Source: Microbacterium galbinum (GTDB lineage: Bacteria; Actinomycetota; Actinomycetes; Actinomycetales; Microbacteriaceae). From it: a stretch of 64,000 nucleotides of DNA. Positions 32,672-42,788 of this stretch are shown here, piece after piece (position 1 is the first letter of the stretch; each line of letters starts with the position of its first letter). Position numbers and translations under genes: made by a program. The stretch covers positions 1 to 64,000 of the forward strand of contig NZ_JAHWXM010000003.1 of NCBI RefSeq assembly GCF_023091225.1. Reading direction: 5' to 3'. A model generated the notes under the pieces. It made no database searches. It was given only the letters and a program-made list of their open reading frames with translations, and was not told the DNA's origin.

Positions 32672-33784
32672 ATGATTCGGTTCGAGAACGTCACGAAACG
32701 CTACCGCGGGACGTCCAAGCCCGCCCTCTCCGGAGTCGACTTCGAGGTGCAGCGCGGGGAGTTCGTCTTCCTCGTGGGTGCCTCGGGTTCCGGGAAGTCG
32801 TCCTGCCTGCGGCTCATCCTGCGCGAGGACGTGCCCACCACGGGCCGCGTCGCGGTGATGGGGCGCGACCTCCGTTCGCTCGCGAACCGCAAGGTGCCGT
32901 ACTTCCGACGCCACATCGGCTCGGTGTTCCAGGACTTCCGCCTGCTTCCGTCGAAGACGGTGTACCAGAACGTCGCCTTCACCCTCCAGGTGACCGGTTC
33001 GTCGCGGGGCTTCATCCAGCAGGCCGTTCCCGAGGCGTTGGCGCTGGTCGGTCTCGACGGCAAGCAGAAGCGCATGCCGCATGAGCTCTCGGGCGGTGAG
33101 CAGCAGCGCGTCGCGATCGCGCGCGCTCTCGTCAATCGCCCCCAGGTGCTGCTCGCCGATGAGCCGACGGGAAACCTCGACCCTGCCACCTCCGTGGACA
33201 TCATGCAGCTCCTCGCACGTATCAACGCGGGCGGAACGACCGTGCTCATGGCCACGCACGAGGCCGGTTTCGTCGATCAGATGAAGCGCCGCGTGATCGA
33301 GCTCCGCGACGGCGTGATGGTGCGCGACGAGGTGCACGGCGGTTACGGCGACACCTCCAACATCCCGCGTCTCGTTCCCGAGGAGGTGCGCGGCGCCGCC
33401 GCCGCGGCTGCGCTCACGGCGGTGCAGGAGGTGCAGCGCCAGACGTCTGATCTGTCGATCGTACGGGCCGCACTGACCGAGGAGCTCAGCGCGCAGCGCA
33501 AGGCCGCGGCATCCGCTCCGACACCCGCCTCCCCGGCGCCCGTGCCGACTCCCACCGCCGCGGCAGCCGCTCCGGCTCCGGGCCAGGTCCCCGCCGCGGC
33601 TCCCGCGGAACCCGCCGCCGATGAGGCTGCGCGCGCCGAAGCCGACGCCGCGCCGACGTCTCCCTCCACCGGTCCGCGCACGCATCCGATCGTCCTTCCC
33701 GAGGTCGACGTCGCCGAGCTCGGCGTCGCCGACAGACTCGGCCTCTCCAGCGGCGACGACGAGGAAGTGGGTCCGACCTCATGA
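32672..33784 (+). CDS. ftsE: Cell-division ATPase FtsE with long C-terminal tail
   Basis: A 370-residue ABC ATPase that with FtsX signals to peptidoglycan hydrolases at the septum. Residues 1-225 are standard: Walker [11 protein letters not shown]-loop near [10 protein letters not shown], signature LSGGEQQR, Walker [10 protein letters not shown], and ATHEAGF. After that, about 140 extra residues (Ala/Pro-rich, then [20 protein letters not shown]) extend the usual 220-230 length. A TAGGCT box (32657-32662) lies 15 bases before the ATG. It overlaps ftsX by 4 bases. Confidence 0.93.
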   Translation: MIRFENVTKRYRGTSKPALSGVDFEVQRGEFVFLVGASGSGKSSCLRLILREDVPTTGRVAVMGRDLRSLANRKVPYFRRHIGSVFQDFRLLPSKTVYQNVAFTLQVTGSSRGFIQQAVPEALALVGLDGKQKRMPHELSGGEQQRVAIARALVNRPQVLLADEPTGNLDPATSVDIMQLLARINAGGTTVLMATHEAGFVDQMKRRVIELRDGVMVRDEVHGGYGDTSNIPRLVPEEVRGAAAAAALTAVQEVQRQTSDLSIVRAALTEELSAQRKAAASAPTPASPAPVPTPTAAAAAPAPGQVPAAAPAEPAADEAARAEADAAPTSPSTGPRTHPIVLPEVDVAELGVADRLGLSSGDDEEVGPTS

Positions 33785-34695
33785 GAATCGGACTGATCCT
33801 CACCGAGGCCCTGCTGGGCCTGCGCCGGAACATCTCGATGGTGATCTCGGTCGTGCTCGTGACGTTCGTCTCGCTCACCTTCGTGGGCGCGGCGATCCTG
33901 ATGCAGTCGCAGATCGGCGTCATGCGCGGCTACTGGAGCGAACGCGCCCAGGTCGCCGTGTACATGTGCTCGGCCGTGTCGGAGTCCGACACCTGCGTAG
34001 ACGGGGCTGCGAGCGAAGAGCAGGTCGCCTCGGTGCGCGCCCAGCTCGAGGGCGACGCGCTCGCGCCGCTCATCAGCTCGATGACCTTCGACACGAAGGA
34101 AGACACCTACGCCAAGCTCGTCGAGCAGGTGGGCGAGGAGCAGGCGAGCGTGATCACCCCGGACCAGGCGTTCGAGGTCTTCTTCGTGACGATGAAGGAT
34201 CCGGGGCAGTCCCAGGTGCTCTCCGAAGCCTTCAGCGGTCAGACCGGCGTCGAGCAGGTCAAGGATCAGCTGCAATATCTCGAACCGCTGTTCTCGGCGC
34301 TCACGGTCGCCACGTACGTGGCTGTCGGGATCGCCGTGCTCATGCTCATCGCTGCGACGCTGCTCATCGCCACGACCATCCGATTGTCGGCCTACGCGCG
34401 GCGCAAGGAGATCGGGATCATGCGCCTGGTGGGCGCGTCGAACCGCTTCATCCAGACGCCGTTCGTGCTCGAAGGCGTCTTCGCCGCCCTGCTGGGATCG
34501 GCGCTCGCGAGTGCGGCGATCCTCGCGGGCGTGCACTTCGGTGTGAACGGCTACCTGCGGGGACGCGTGCCCTTCATCACGACCTGGATCGGAATGCAGG
34601 ATGCCGCGTGGGTCGTGCCGGTGCTGATCGGCATCGGCGTCGTGCTCGCCGCACTCTCGGCGGGCTTCGCGATCCGGCGCTGGTTGCGCACCTGA
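33781..34695 (+). CDS. ftsX: Cell-division membrane protein FtsX
   Basis: A 304-residue permease-like partner of FtsE, with an N-terminal helix (about 22-42), an extracellular domain carrying a Cys pair (YMCSAVSESDTC), and three C-terminal helices (about 178-205, 228-252, 275-296). ATG overlaps the ftsE stop. Immediately followed by smpB. Confidence 0.92.
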   Translation: MRIGLILTEALLGLRRNISMVISVVLVTFVSLTFVGAAILMQSQIGVMRGYWSERAQVAVYMCSAVSESDTCVDGAASEEQVASVRAQLEGDALAPLISSMTFDTKEDTYAKLVEQVGEEQASVITPDQAFEVFFVTMKDPGQSQVLSEAFSGQTGVEQVKDQLQYLEPLFSALTVATYVAVGIAVLMLIAATLLIATTIRLSAYARRKEIGIMRLVGASNRFIQTPFVLEGVFAALLGSALASAAILAGVHFGVNGYLRGRVPFITTWIGMQDAAWVVPVLIGIGVVLAALSAGFAIRRWLRT

Positions 34696-34790
34696 CCATC
34701 TCGGCCGGGTCGGAAGTGGCTCGGAGGCACGTGACGCAGGTATGCTGAAAGGCTGTTGTGCGAGCGCACGACACGGATCAGGAGAGCATC

Positions 34791-35267
34791 ATGCCCAGGG
34801 AACGCGGGGAGAAGGTCATCGCGACCAATCGTCGCGCACGTCACGACTACAACATCGAGAAGTCGTACGAGGCGGGGATGGTGCTCACCGGCACCGAAGT
34901 CAAGTCACTGCGCCAGGGGCGTGCGAACCTCTCTGACGGTTACGCGTTCGTCAAGGGCAACGAGGTCTTCCTCGACTCCGTGCACATCCCCGAGTACTCG
35001 CAGGGGCACTGGACGAACCATTCGGCCAAGCGCATCCGCAAGCTGCTGCTGCACCGCGAGGAGATCGTGAAGATCGCCCACGCGGTCTCCGCGGGCGGTT
35101 ACACGCTGATCCCGCTCAAGCTGTACTTCTCCGACGGTCGCGCCAAGGTCGAGATCGCACTCGCCAAGGGAAAGCGCGAGTACGACAAACGCCAGACGCT
35201 CCGAGAGCGTCAGGACACGCGCGAAGCGGAACGCGCGATGCGACTGCGCAACCGCGTCGGCGAATAG
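34791..35267 (+). CDS. smpB: tmRNA-binding protein SmpB
   Basis: A 158-residue SmpB, needed to rescue stalled ribosomes with tmRNA. It starts MPRERGEKVIATNRRARHDY, has GMVLTGTEVKSLRQGRANLS and YTLIPLKLYFSDGRAKVEI, and the basic tail KREYDKRQTLRERQDTREAE. ATG 34791 follows CAGGAGA. The ftsE-ftsX-smpB order is standard in actinobacteria. No ssrA gene is visible next to it. Confidence 0.95.
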   Translation: MPRERGEKVIATNRRARHDYNIEKSYEAGMVLTGTEVKSLRQGRANLSDGYAFVKGNEVFLDSVHIPEYSQGHWTNHSAKRIRKLLLHREEIVKIAHAVSAGGYTLIPLKLYFSDGRAKVEIALAKGKREYDKRQTLRERQDTREAERAMRLRNRVGE

Positions 35268-35274
35268 CCGCAGG

Positions 35275-37140
35275 TCACGGCGACGGCGTGAAGCCGAAGG
35301 CCCGACCGAGGAACGCGAGTTCGCGTTCGAGGGCATCGACGACCGTCTCCGCGCGCCGGAAGCCGTGCCCCTCCCCGGGGTAGAGCACGTACTCGTGATC
35401 GACGCCCCGTCGGGTGAGCGCATCGCGGATCGCCTCGGACTGCGACGGAGGCACCACGATGTCATCGGCTCCCTGGAGCAGGAGCACCGGAACGTCGATC
35501 CGGTCGGCGTGCGTCAGGGGCGAGCGTTCGATGTACAGCTCCTCGGATGCCGGGAGCGGACCGACGAGGCCGTCGATGTAGTGCTTCTCGAAGTCGTGGG
35601 AGTCGGCGACGAGCATCCTCAGGTCGGAGACGCCGTAGCGCGAGATGCCCGCCGCGAACGCGCCCCCGCGCACGAGCGCGGAGAGGACCGTCCAACCACC
35701 GGCCGAGCCTCCGCGGATCGCGATGCGCGTCGGGTCCGCGAGGCCCGCCGCCGCGAGGCCGTGCCCCGCAGCGATGACGTCGTCGACGTCGACGATGCCC
35801 CACTGGCGGTCGAGCCGCTCGCGATAGGCGCGTCCATAGCCGGTCGACCCGCCGTAGTTCACGTCGAGCACCCCGATCCCGCGGCTCGTGTAGAACGCGA
35901 GCGCCGCCGAGGTCGCCCCGGTCACGTGAGCGGTCGGGCCGCCGTGCACCAGCACGAGGTACGGCGGGAGTTCGTCGGCAGATGCCGCAGCACCCGGGTT
36001 CGCGGGCGGATACGCGTAGGCGTGCACCGGGCCGTGACGGCCGTCGAAGGTGAGAGCGAGGGGCGGCGGCATCCACGCGGGATCGACGGCCTCGCCTCCG
36101 CGGACCGCGACGACGGCACCCGTGTCGAGATCGGCGCACCACACCCCGGAGGTGACGCCCGATCCGTTCCCCGAGAGCAGGACGAGCGAGCCGACGACGT
36201 CATCGATGCTCACGTGCCCGTCGCACGGCACCTCGACGCGTCGCTCGGAACCGTCGCCGGAGAGGACGACGATCTCGTCGCGGCCGTTCGTGCGCACGGC
36301 CACGAGGCGCCCGTCATCGAGAGGCTGGAACCAGCGATTGCCGAGCACCCACAGTCCGTAGCCGGTGTCGGCGTCGGCGGAGGTGAGAGGGGCCGGCGCG
36401 GCCGTGGGCGCGATCCCGTCGACGGTGACACGGTGCACGGCCCAGCGCCCGTCGCGGTCGTCCGCGAAGAGGAGTTCGTTCTCGGATATCCACTCCGGCT
36501 GCAGGGCCGCACGCGTGGACACCGAGCCCGTCTCGCCGGAGCGCAGGTCACGCAGACGCAGGTGCGCTTCGTCCCACGGCATCCGCTCGCCCGACCATTC
36601 GACCCAGGCCAGTCTCGTGCCGTCGGGGGAGAGGGAGGGATGGGCGTAGAAGGCGCCGCTCTCGGTGTGCACGATGACGGCGGACGGGGACTCCGCGGCA
36701 GACCCGTCGGTCGGGATCTCGACGATCGCCCGACGGTGCTCGGTCGAGGTCAGGTCCTCGCGGACGGCGAGAAGGCGGCTGTCCTGCACGCGCAGCCCGC
36801 CGTGGGCGGGGCCCAGGGGAGTGAGAGCGACAGGCTCCGTGCCGCGACCGAGCCGGTAGACGCGCTGATCGTCGGCCTGGACGAAGAAGAGGGTGCCATC
36901 GGCGTCCGCCGTCCATGCTCCACCGCCGTACTCGTGCACGCGCGATCGAGCGCTCCAGGGGGCCGGGAGCACCTCATGTCCGAGCGATGAGCGCACCGTC
37001 ATGCGACCGCCCTCTGCGGGCACGGACTCCGCCCACCAGATCTCCTCGCCGACGAATCGTGCTCCGTCGAGGCGCGGGGAGGCCGCGGCGACGGATGCCG
37101 GGGTGAAGGGCGAGGACCAGGAACCGTACGGTGACGACAT
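35275..37140 (-). CDS. S9 family prolyl oligopeptidase-like peptidase
   Basis: A 621-residue protein with an N-terminal beta-propeller (about 60-340) and a C-terminal alpha/beta hydrolase. The nucleophile is in RGGSAGGWTVL, the acid in LLQGADDIVVPPS, and the base in YPGEGHGFRR. No signal peptide is seen, so it probably acts in the cytosol on small peptides or acyl-amino acids. Convergent with smpB. Confidence 0.88.
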   Translation of the reverse strand: MSSPYGSWSSPFTPASVAAASPRLDGARFVGEEIWWAESVPAEGGRMTVRSSLGHEVLPAPWSARSRVHEYGGGAWTADADGTLFFVQADDQRVYRLGRGTEPVALTPLGPAHGGLRVQDSRLLAVREDLTSTEHRRAIVEIPTDGSAAESPSAVIVHTESGAFYAHPSLSPDGTRLAWVEWSGERMPWDEAHLRLRDLRSGETGSVSTRAALQPEWISENELLFADDRDGRWAVHRVTVDGIAPTAAPAPLTSADADTGYGLWVLGNRWFQPLDDGRLVAVRTNGRDEIVVLSGDGSERRVEVPCDGHVSIDDVVGSLVLLSGNGSGVTSGVWCADLDTGAVVAVRGGEAVDPAWMPPPLALTFDGRHGPVHAYAYPPANPGAAASADELPPYLVLVHGGPTAHVTGATSAALAFYTSRGIGVLDVNYGGSTGYGRAYRERLDRQWGIVDVDDVIAAGHGLAAAGLADPTRIAIRGGSAGGWTVLSALVRGGAFAAGISRYGVSDLRMLVADSHDFEKHYIDGLVGPLPASEELYIERSPLTHADRIDVPVLLLQGADDIVVPPSQSEAIRDALTRRGVDHEYVLYPGEGHGFRRAETVVDALERELAFLGRAFGFTPSP

Positions 37141-37187
37141 GCTTCGAGCCTATGCGTCGACGCGAGCGCGCCGGGCCCGGGTGTGCG

Positions 37188-37874
37188 TCAGACCGCGCGG
37201 AGGACGGCGACGACCTTTCCGAGGACGACGGCTTCGTCGCCGAGGATCGGTTCGAACGCCGAGTTGCGCGGAAGCAGCCAGGTGTGGCCGTCGCGGCGCC
37301 GGAAGGTCTTGACCGTCGCCTCACCGTCGAGCATCGCCGCCACGATCTCGCCGTTCTCGGCCGTGTGCTGGGAGCGGACGACGACCCAGTCGCCGTCGCA
37401 GATCGCCGCGTCGATCATGGACTCGCCCGAGACCTTGAGCATGAACAGGTCGCCCTTTCCGACGAGCTGTCGCGGCAGGGGGAAGATCTCCTCGACGTGC
37501 TGGTCGGCCGTGATCGGGACGCCGGCGGCGATGCGACCGACGAGGGGCACCAGAGCAGCGTCGCCCACGGGAGTGGCGACATCGGCGGGGTTCTCGGTGC
37601 TCGTGCCGGGGAGATCGATCAGGACCTCCATCGCACGCGTCTTGCCGGGATCGCGACGCAGGTAGCCGCTGAGCTCGAGCTGGCCGAGTTGGTGGGTCAC
37701 GCTCGAGAGCGACTTGAGCCCGACGGCGTCGCCGATCTCGCGCATGCTCGGCGGATACCCCTGCTGGGCGATCGACGCCTGGATCACCTCGAGAATGGCC
37801 ATCTGCTTGGGGCTCAGACTCTTCCGACGGCGTGTGCGCGGTGCCTCGGGATCGGGGGCGGTGATCTCGCTCAT
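37188..37874 (-). CDS. lexA: SOS repressor LexA
   Basis: A 228-residue LexA. The N-terminal winged helix ([40 protein letters not shown]) is followed by the RecA-assisted self-cleavage site A117-G118 in GRIAAGVP, the nucleophile S152 in SGESM and K189 in ATVKTF. ATG at 37874 has AAGGAGC before it. Divergent from a LysM gene, with LexA-box-like sites between. Confidence 0.96.
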   Translation of the reverse strand: MSEITAPDPEAPRTRRRKSLSPKQMAILEVIQASIAQQGYPPSMREIGDAVGLKSLSSVTHQLGQLELSGYLRRDPGKTRAMEVLIDLPGTSTENPADVATPVGDAALVPLVGRIAAGVPITADQHVEEIFPLPRQLVGKGDLFMLKVSGESMIDAAICDGDWVVVRSQHTAENGEIVAAMLDGEATVKTFRRRDGHTWLLPRNSAFEPILGDEAVVLGKVVAVLRAV

Positions 37875-37943
37875 GATGCTCCTTCGGTGCGCGATTCCGG
37901 CGTCCTTCTTCGAATGTCGGAGGCCCGTGGTTCGGTGTTGGTA

Positions 37944-37959
37944 TCGAAACCGTATCCGA
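37944..37959. promoter_or_regulatory. LexA-box-like site near lexA
   Basis: TCGAAACCGTATCCGA resembles the actinobacterial TCGAAC-N4-GTTCGA box (CGAA-N6-TCCG, one mismatch in the second arm), about 70 bases upstream of the lexA start. Consistent with autoregulation. Confidence 0.55.
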
Positions 37960-38045
37960 GAAAAGCGCGGATGTGGAAGATCTGTTCGAGCGTGTCGGTG
38001 AAATCGCGGACGTGATTTCGAAGAAAGCTTGACAGATATTCGAAT

Positions 38046-38061
38046 TCGAAGATACCTTCGG
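38046..38061. promoter_or_regulatory. LexA-box-like site near the LysM gene
   Basis: TCGAAGATACCTTCGG keeps the CGAA-N6-TTCG core of the LexA box, 123 bases before the LysM ATG. The rest of 37875-38183 holds the two divergent promoters and no gene. Confidence 0.55.
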
Positions 38062-38183
38062 AACGTAGCTTCGCACTCGCCCCTCCCGGCCGAGAGGCGG
38101 ATGCGAACGCTACGCCAACGTGGTCATCGCTCGCGGGTGATGACAGACCTCCGGTTCACCGGAGCAAGGCAGAGGAGAACGAC

Positions 38184-38546
38184 ATGAGCAGCATCACCTT
38201 CAGCACCGCAGCCGTCCGTCCGGTCCGCCCGGCGACGCGTCTCCGGCTGACGGCGCGCGGTCGTCGTGTGCTGCTTGCTCTGGCTGCGCTTCCTCTCGCA
38301 GTCGGCATCGCCTTCGCCGCGCTCAGCGGCGGCAGCGCGCTGGCGACCGGCGAGGGGGCGGGCACGGTGACGTTCGAGACGGTCACCGTGATGCCCGGCG
38401 ACACGCTGTGGTCGATCGCGGCCGAGGTCTCGCCCGAGTCCGACCCGCGAGAGGTGATCGGCGAGATCACTCGTCTCAACATGCTGCAGGGCGGCGTGCT
38501 GCAGATCGGCCAGGAGCTGTCGATCCCTGCGGAGTACGCGAGCTGA
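38184..38546 (+). CDS. LysM-domain protein, likely SOS division inhibitor
   Basis: A 120-residue protein with one membrane helix (about 32-50) and a C-terminal LysM domain (VTVMPGDTLWSIAAEVSPES; NMLQGGVLQIGQELSIPAEY) that should face peptidoglycan. Divergent from lexA, this is the setting of the YneA/DivS-type cell-division suppressors. ATG at 38184 follows AGGAGAACGAC. The division role is inferred from context. Confidence 0.8.
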   Translation: MSSITFSTAAVRPVRPATRLRLTARGRRVLLALAALPLAVGIAFAALSGGSALATGEGAGTVTFETVTVMPGDTLWSIAAEVSPESDPREVIGEITRLNMLQGGVLQIGQELSIPAEYAS

Positions 38547-38611
38547 CTCGTCCGGCCGTCGTCCCCACCGCAAAAGGCGGTAACGCGGAGAGCGGCCCCG
38601 GCCGTGCGGCC

Positions 38612-38623
38612 TAGCATGGAGTG
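38612..38623 (+). promoter_or_regulatory. Leaderless promoter of the his operon
   Basis: TAGCAT (38612-38617) is 12 bases before GTG 38624 with no ribosome site. A short hairpin (ACCGC/GCGGT, about 38569-38583) lies upstream, after the LysM gene. Confidence 0.55.
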
Positions 38624-39709
38624 GTGACTTCTTCGCTCGATGATCTCCCTCTCCGCGACGATCTCCGAGGGCTCACCCCGTATGGGGCACCTCAGGCGCC
38701 GCTCCCTATCGCTCTGAACGTCAACGAGAACACGCATCCCGTACCGGATGCCGTGGCGAGCGACATCCTCGACGACATCGCGGTCGCGCTCCGCGACGTG
38801 AATCGCTACCCCGACCGCGAGTTCACGGCTCTCCGTGAGGGCTTCGCGCAGTACCTCGGTCACGGCCTCGATGCCTCGCAGATCTGGGCGGGCAACGGCT
38901 CGAACGAGGTGCTCCAGCACATCCTCCAGGCTTTCGCCGGCCCGGGGCGGACGGTCTTCGGCTTCGCGCCGACGTACTCGATGTACCCCTTGCTGGCGCA
39001 GGGGACGGGCGCGCGCTGGGTGGCGGGGGAGCGCCAACCCGACTATACGATCACCCCGGAAGAGGCGGTCGCTCAGATCGAGCAGGTCGATCCCGACGTG
39101 GTGCTCCTGTGCTCGCCGAACAATCCGACGGGGACGCCGCTCGGACTCGACGTCATAGAGGCCGTCTATGCCGCCGCGCGCGGTGTGGTCGTGGTCGACG
39201 AGGCCTATCAGGAGTTCGCTCCGCACGACGCACCCTCGGCGCTCACGCTGCTGGAGGGACGCCCGCGGCTCGCGGTGTCGCGCACGATGAGCAAGGCCTT
39301 CGCCTTCGCCGGAGCGCGGGTGGGATACCTGGCCGCCGATCCCGCGTTCATCGACGCCCTGCGTCTCGTGCGATTGCCGTACCACCTGAGCGCGCTCACC
39401 CAGGCGGCGGCGGTCGCCGCGCTGCGCAACTCCGACGTCATGCTGGGCATGGTCGAGGAGATCGTCGCGCAGCGCGATCGCATCACAGCGACGCTCGAGG
39501 CGCTCGGATACACGCCTCACGAGTCCTGGTCCAACTTCGTGCTGTTCGGCGGCGTCTCCGATCCGAAGGTCACGTGGCAGCGTCTCTACGAGCAGGGCGT
39601 GCTCGTCCGAGACGTCGGGATCCCCGGCCACCTGCGCGTCACCGCGGGCACCGAGGCCGAGACCACGGCGTTCCTCGATGCGCTGGCCTCGATAGAATCG
39701 GCCTCATGA
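38624..39709 (+). CDS. hisC: Histidinol-phosphate aminotransferase
   Basis: A 361-residue PLP enzyme of histidine synthesis. It shows [35 protein letters not shown] and the PLP Lys in [21 protein letters not shown] take GTG 38624, placed leaderlessly; GTG 38621 is possible. First gene of hisC-hisB-hisH-hisA, each coupled by 4-base overlaps except hisA. hisD is not in the window. Confidence 0.94.
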   Translation: MTSSLDDLPLRDDLRGLTPYGAPQAPLPIALNVNENTHPVPDAVASDILDDIAVALRDVNRYPDREFTALREGFAQYLGHGLDASQIWAGNGSNEVLQHILQAFAGPGRTVFGFAPTYSMYPLLAQGTGARWVAGERQPDYTITPEEAVAQIEQVDPDVVLLCSPNNPTGTPLGLDVIEAVYAAARGVVVVDEAYQEFAPHDAPSALTLLEGRPRLAVSRTMSKAFAFAGARVGYLAADPAFIDALRLVRLPYHLSALTQAAAVAALRNSDVMLGMVEEIVAQRDRITATLEALGYTPHESWSNFVLFGGVSDPKVTWQRLYEQGVLVRDVGIPGHLRVTAGTEAETTAFLDALASIESAS

Positions 39710-40323
39710 GCACCCCCACCCCGGCCCCGCGCACCGCGCGCCGCGTGCGCAGCACGTCGGAGTCCACCGTCGAGCTCGAGCTGAACCTCGATGGCACCGG
39801 CGCCAGCCGCATCGACACCTCCGTTCCGTTCTTCGACCACATGCTCACGGCTTTCGCCAAGCACTCGCTCACCGATCTGACGGTGCGGGCTTCGGGCGAC
39901 ACCCACATCGATGCGCACCACACCGTCGAGGACATCTCGATCGTGCTCGGCCAGGCGATCGGTGAGGCGCTCGGCGACAAGGCGGGAATCTCGCGCTACG
40001 GCGATGCGCTCGTGCCGCTCGACGAGGCGCTCGCCCAGGCCGTCGTCGACATCTCCGGCCGTCCGTACCTCGTGCACGAGGGCGAGCCCGCGGGCTTCGA
40101 GCAGCACCTCATCGGCGGCCACTTCACGGGCTCGCTCGTCCGGCACACCTTCGAGGCGATCGCCTTCAACGCGGCGCTCACCGTTCACGTGCGCGTGCTG
40201 GGTGGTCGCGACCCGCACCACATCGCCGAAGCGGAGTACAAGGCCTTCGCGCGCGCTTTCCGGCAGGCCAAGGCGCTCGACCCGCTGGTCGACGGCATCC
40301 CGTCGACCAAGGGCGCGCTGTGA
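39706..40323 (+). CDS. hisB: Imidazoleglycerol-phosphate dehydratase
   Basis: A 205-residue HisB. The metal-binding motifs are [38 protein letters not shown], and [21 protein letters not shown] 39706 overlaps hisC (ATGA). A consensus-like TAGAAT (39693-39698) sits 13 bases upstream inside hisC, so an internal leaderless transcript is possible. Confidence 0.95.
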   Translation: MSTPTPAPRTARRVRSTSESTVELELNLDGTGASRIDTSVPFFDHMLTAFAKHSLTDLTVRASGDTHIDAHHTVEDISIVLGQAIGEALGDKAGISRYGDALVPLDEALAQAVVDISGRPYLVHEGEPAGFEQHLIGGHFTGSLVRHTFEAIAFNAALTVHVRVLGGRDPHHIAEAEYKAFARAFRQAKALDPLVDGIPSTKGAL

Positions 40324-40955
40324 CCCGCACGCCCCGGGTCGCCGTCTTCGACTACGAGTCCGGCAACGTGCACTCCGCGGTGAAGGCGCTGGTCGCCGCC
40401 GGAGCGGACGCCGTCCTCACTCGCGATCGCACCGAGGCGCTCGAAGCCGATGGACTGCTCGTGCCGGGCGTCGGCGCGTTCGCCGCGGTCCGTGACGCCC
40501 TGCGGGCGCACGGCGGAGACGACATCATCGATCGTCGGCTCGCGGGTGGACGCCCGGTCATGGGAATCTGCGTCGGGATGCAGGTGCTCTTCGAACGCGG
40601 TGTCGAACGCGGGCAGAACACCGAGGGATTGGGGGAGTGGCCGGGAGCGGTCACCGAGCTCAACGCCTCGGTCCTCCCGCACATGGGGTGGAACACGGTA
40701 TCCCCGGGGCCCGACAGCATCCTGTTCGACGGCATCGAGGACGAACGCTTCTACTTCGTGCACTCGTACGCGGCTCAGACCTGGGAACTCGACGTCATCC
40801 CGCCGTTCCCGCAGCCCGTTCTCACCTGGACGACCTACGGTGATCCGTTCCTGGCCGCGGTCGAGAACGGCCCGCTTACCGCGACGCAGTTCCACCCGGA
40901 GAAGTCGGGGGACGCGGGCATCCGTCTCCTGCGCAACTGGACCCGGAGCCTCTGA
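40320..40955 (+). CDS. hisH: Imidazole glycerol phosphate synthase glutaminase subunit
   Basis: A 211-residue class I glutamine amidotransferase. The nucleophile is in [13 protein letters not shown], the His-Glu pair in [12 protein letters not shown], and the Gly-rich [12 protein letters not shown] near residue 50. It pairs with HisF, which is not adjacent here. GTG 40320 overlaps hisB by 4 bases. Confidence 0.95.
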   Translation: MTRTPRVAVFDYESGNVHSAVKALVAAGADAVLTRDRTEALEADGLLVPGVGAFAAVRDALRAHGGDDIIDRRLAGGRPVMGICVGMQVLFERGVERGQNTEGLGEWPGAVTELNASVLPHMGWNTVSPGPDSILFDGIEDERFYFVHSYAAQTWELDVIPPFPQPVLTWTTYGDPFLAAVENGPLTATQFHPEKSGDAGIRLLRNWTRSL

Positions 40956-41057
40956 GAGGCGCCGCCCGGCGTCACGCATTTTGAGGCCCGTGCGGCCGCA
41001 GAGTACCCTCGAATCTCGTGCCCGCAGCGGGCGCCGAGCCCCCACACCAAGGACGTC

Positions 41058-41804
41058 ATGAACGACTTCGCACAGTCTCCCTCTCTCACGCTGCTCCCCG
41101 CGGTCGATGTCGCCGGTGGCAAGGCCGTGCGCCTCACGCGGGGCGAGGCCGGCACGGAGACCAGCTACGGAGATCCGCTGGATGCCGCCGGCGAATGGGT
41201 CTCGCAGGGCGCTCAGTGGATCCACCTCGTCGATCTCGATGCGGCGTTCGGCCGCGGGAGCAACGCGCCGATCCTGCGCAAGGTCATCAAGCAGTACCGA
41301 GGTGTGAACATCGAACTCTCGGGCGGAATCCGCGACGACGCGACCCTCGAGGCCGCTCTCGAGAGCGGAGCGACCCGGATCAACCTCGGCACGGCTGCGC
41401 TGGAGAACCCGGAGTGGGCGGCCGACGTGATCGGCCGTTACGGCGAAGCGATCGCCGTCGGTCTGGACGTCCGCGGCACGACCCTCGCAGCACGTGGGTG
41501 GACGAAGGAGGGCGGCGACCTCTGGGAGGTGCTCGACCGCCTGGAGGACGCGGGCTGCAGCCGTTACGTGCTCACCGATGTGACGAAGGACGGCACGCTG
41601 CGCGGCCCGAACCTGGAGCTCCTGCGCGAGGTCACCGCCCGTACGCCGAAGCCCGTCGTCGCCTCGGGCGGCATCTCGAGCCTCGACGACATCGCCGCGC
41701 TGCGCGAGTTGGTGCCGCTCGGAGTCGAGGGCGCCATCGTGGGCAAGGCCCTGTACGCCGGGGCGTTCACCCTTGCTGAGGCGCTGGATGTCGCCGGCGA
41801 CTGA
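41058..41804 (+). CDS. priA: Bifunctional PriA: HisA/TrpF isomerase
   Basis: A 248-residue TIM-barrel isomerase. The first catalytic Asp is in [13 protein letters not shown] and the second in [16 protein letters not shown]. The loop [15 protein letters not shown] (Arg and Trp) is the actinobacterial PriA signature, giving both HisA and TrpF activity in organisms without a separate trpF. It has its own likely promoter (TACCCT, 41004-41009) and an AAGGA site before ATG 41058. Confidence 0.92.
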   Translation: MNDFAQSPSLTLLPAVDVAGGKAVRLTRGEAGTETSYGDPLDAAGEWVSQGAQWIHLVDLDAAFGRGSNAPILRKVIKQYRGVNIELSGGIRDDATLEAALESGATRINLGTAALENPEWAADVIGRYGEAIAVGLDVRGTTLAARGWTKEGGDLWEVLDRLEDAGCSRYVLTDVTKDGTLRGPNLELLREVTARTPKPVVASGGISSLDDIAALRELVPLGVEGAIVGKALYAGAFTLAEALDVAGD

Positions 41805-42615
41805 CGACTCCTGCGGTCACGGCCCGCACGGTCACGGTTCCCACGACCACGCGGGTGCGGCGAACCGTGGCGACTCCGCTGGAGTTCCGTGGGAGGGGCG
41901 CAGTTTCGAGGAGAACCAGCACGCCGCCGATGACGGCTCCGCCGATCCCGCCCTGCTCGCCGCGCTGCTGAGTTTCCGCGCGGGTTCCGGTAGCCAGGTG
42001 GAGGTCGTGGACGCCTTCCGCCATGCGCGTGTGCTCATCCCGCTCGTCGCCGAGAAGGGCGAGGAGGGTGTCGCCCCGAGCGGACTCGCCGTCGACAAGA
42101 CGCAGGAGCTCTCGATCGTGACGGTCGCGGCACCGGACGGGCGTCGCGTGCAACCCGTGTTCTCCTCGGTGGCGGCGATGCAGCGATGGGACGCGTCGGC
42201 GCGACCCATTCCCGTCGACGCCGTTCGCGCGGCTCTCGCGGCATCCGCCGACGACACCGATCTGATCGTGCTCGACCCGACGTCGGAGACCGAGTTCGTG
42301 ATCCGCCGCCCCGCGGTGTGGGCGATCGCGCAGGAGCACGCGTGGGAACCGAGCTTCCTCTCGCCCGAGGTGTTCGCCGCCCTGCAGGCGAGCGTCGCGC
42401 AGGAGCTCGCGGTGATCGACGTGGCCGTGGCCGCGGGGGATCCGGATGCGCGTCTGCGGGGTCCCGAACTGATCGTGATCCTCGAACTCGTCGACGGACT
42501 CGAGCGAGAGGTCCTCGACGCGGTGCTCGCCCGCCTCGCTCAGCGCTGGTCGTCCGACGACCGTATCGCCGTCCTCGCGGACTCCCTCACCGTCAAACTC
42601 CGCCGCAGCGCCTGA
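41788..42615 (+). CDS. SseB-family protein
   Basis: A 275-residue protein with a His-rich start ([20 protein letters not shown]), then SseB N-domain features ([40 protein letters not shown]) and a C-terminal SseB-C part. It overlaps the end of priA by 17 bases (ATG 41788). Adjacent SseB genes follow priA in many actinobacteria; the function is unknown. Confidence 0.82.
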   Translation: MSPATDDSCGHGPHGHGSHDHAGAANRGDSAGVPWEGRSFEENQHAADDGSADPALLAALLSFRAGSGSQVEVVDAFRHARVLIPLVAEKGEEGVAPSGLAVDKTQELSIVTVAAPDGRRVQPVFSSVAAMQRWDASARPIPVDAVRAALAASADDTDLIVLDPTSETEFVIRRPAVWAIAQEHAWEPSFLSPEVFAALQASVAQELAVIDVAVAAGDPDARLRGPELIVILELVDGLEREVLDAVLARLAQRWSSDDRIAVLADSLTVKLRRSA

Positions 42616-42674
42616 CCGTCGCTGCTTCGCTCACGGCATCGACTGCTTTCGGTTCGACGATGAGTGCGGGCGGA

Positions 42675-42752
42675 GCGATGCTGCCCGAACGAGCATCGGG
42701 AGGGGCCCGCGAAGCGGGAGGGTCCCCGTTCTGCGAGAGAGGGCAGCATCGC
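42675..42752. terminator. Long nested stem-loop between convergent genes
   Basis: GCGATGCTGCCC (42675-42686) pairs perfectly with GGGCAGCATCGC (42741-42752), and inside are GAAC/GTTC and CCCGC/GCGGG pairs. It lies between the convergent SseB and DUF1844 genes and could stop transcripts from both sides. There is no T run. Confidence 0.6.
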
Positions 42753-42788
42753 GCAGCTCGCCCCCGAGGTCATGCATCCCCGGAGAAA

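Noticed and set aside
35270-35300. tmRNA gene beside smpB
   Set aside because: The next 1.9 kb is a convergent peptidase gene and no tmRNA tag or tRNA-like ends were seen.
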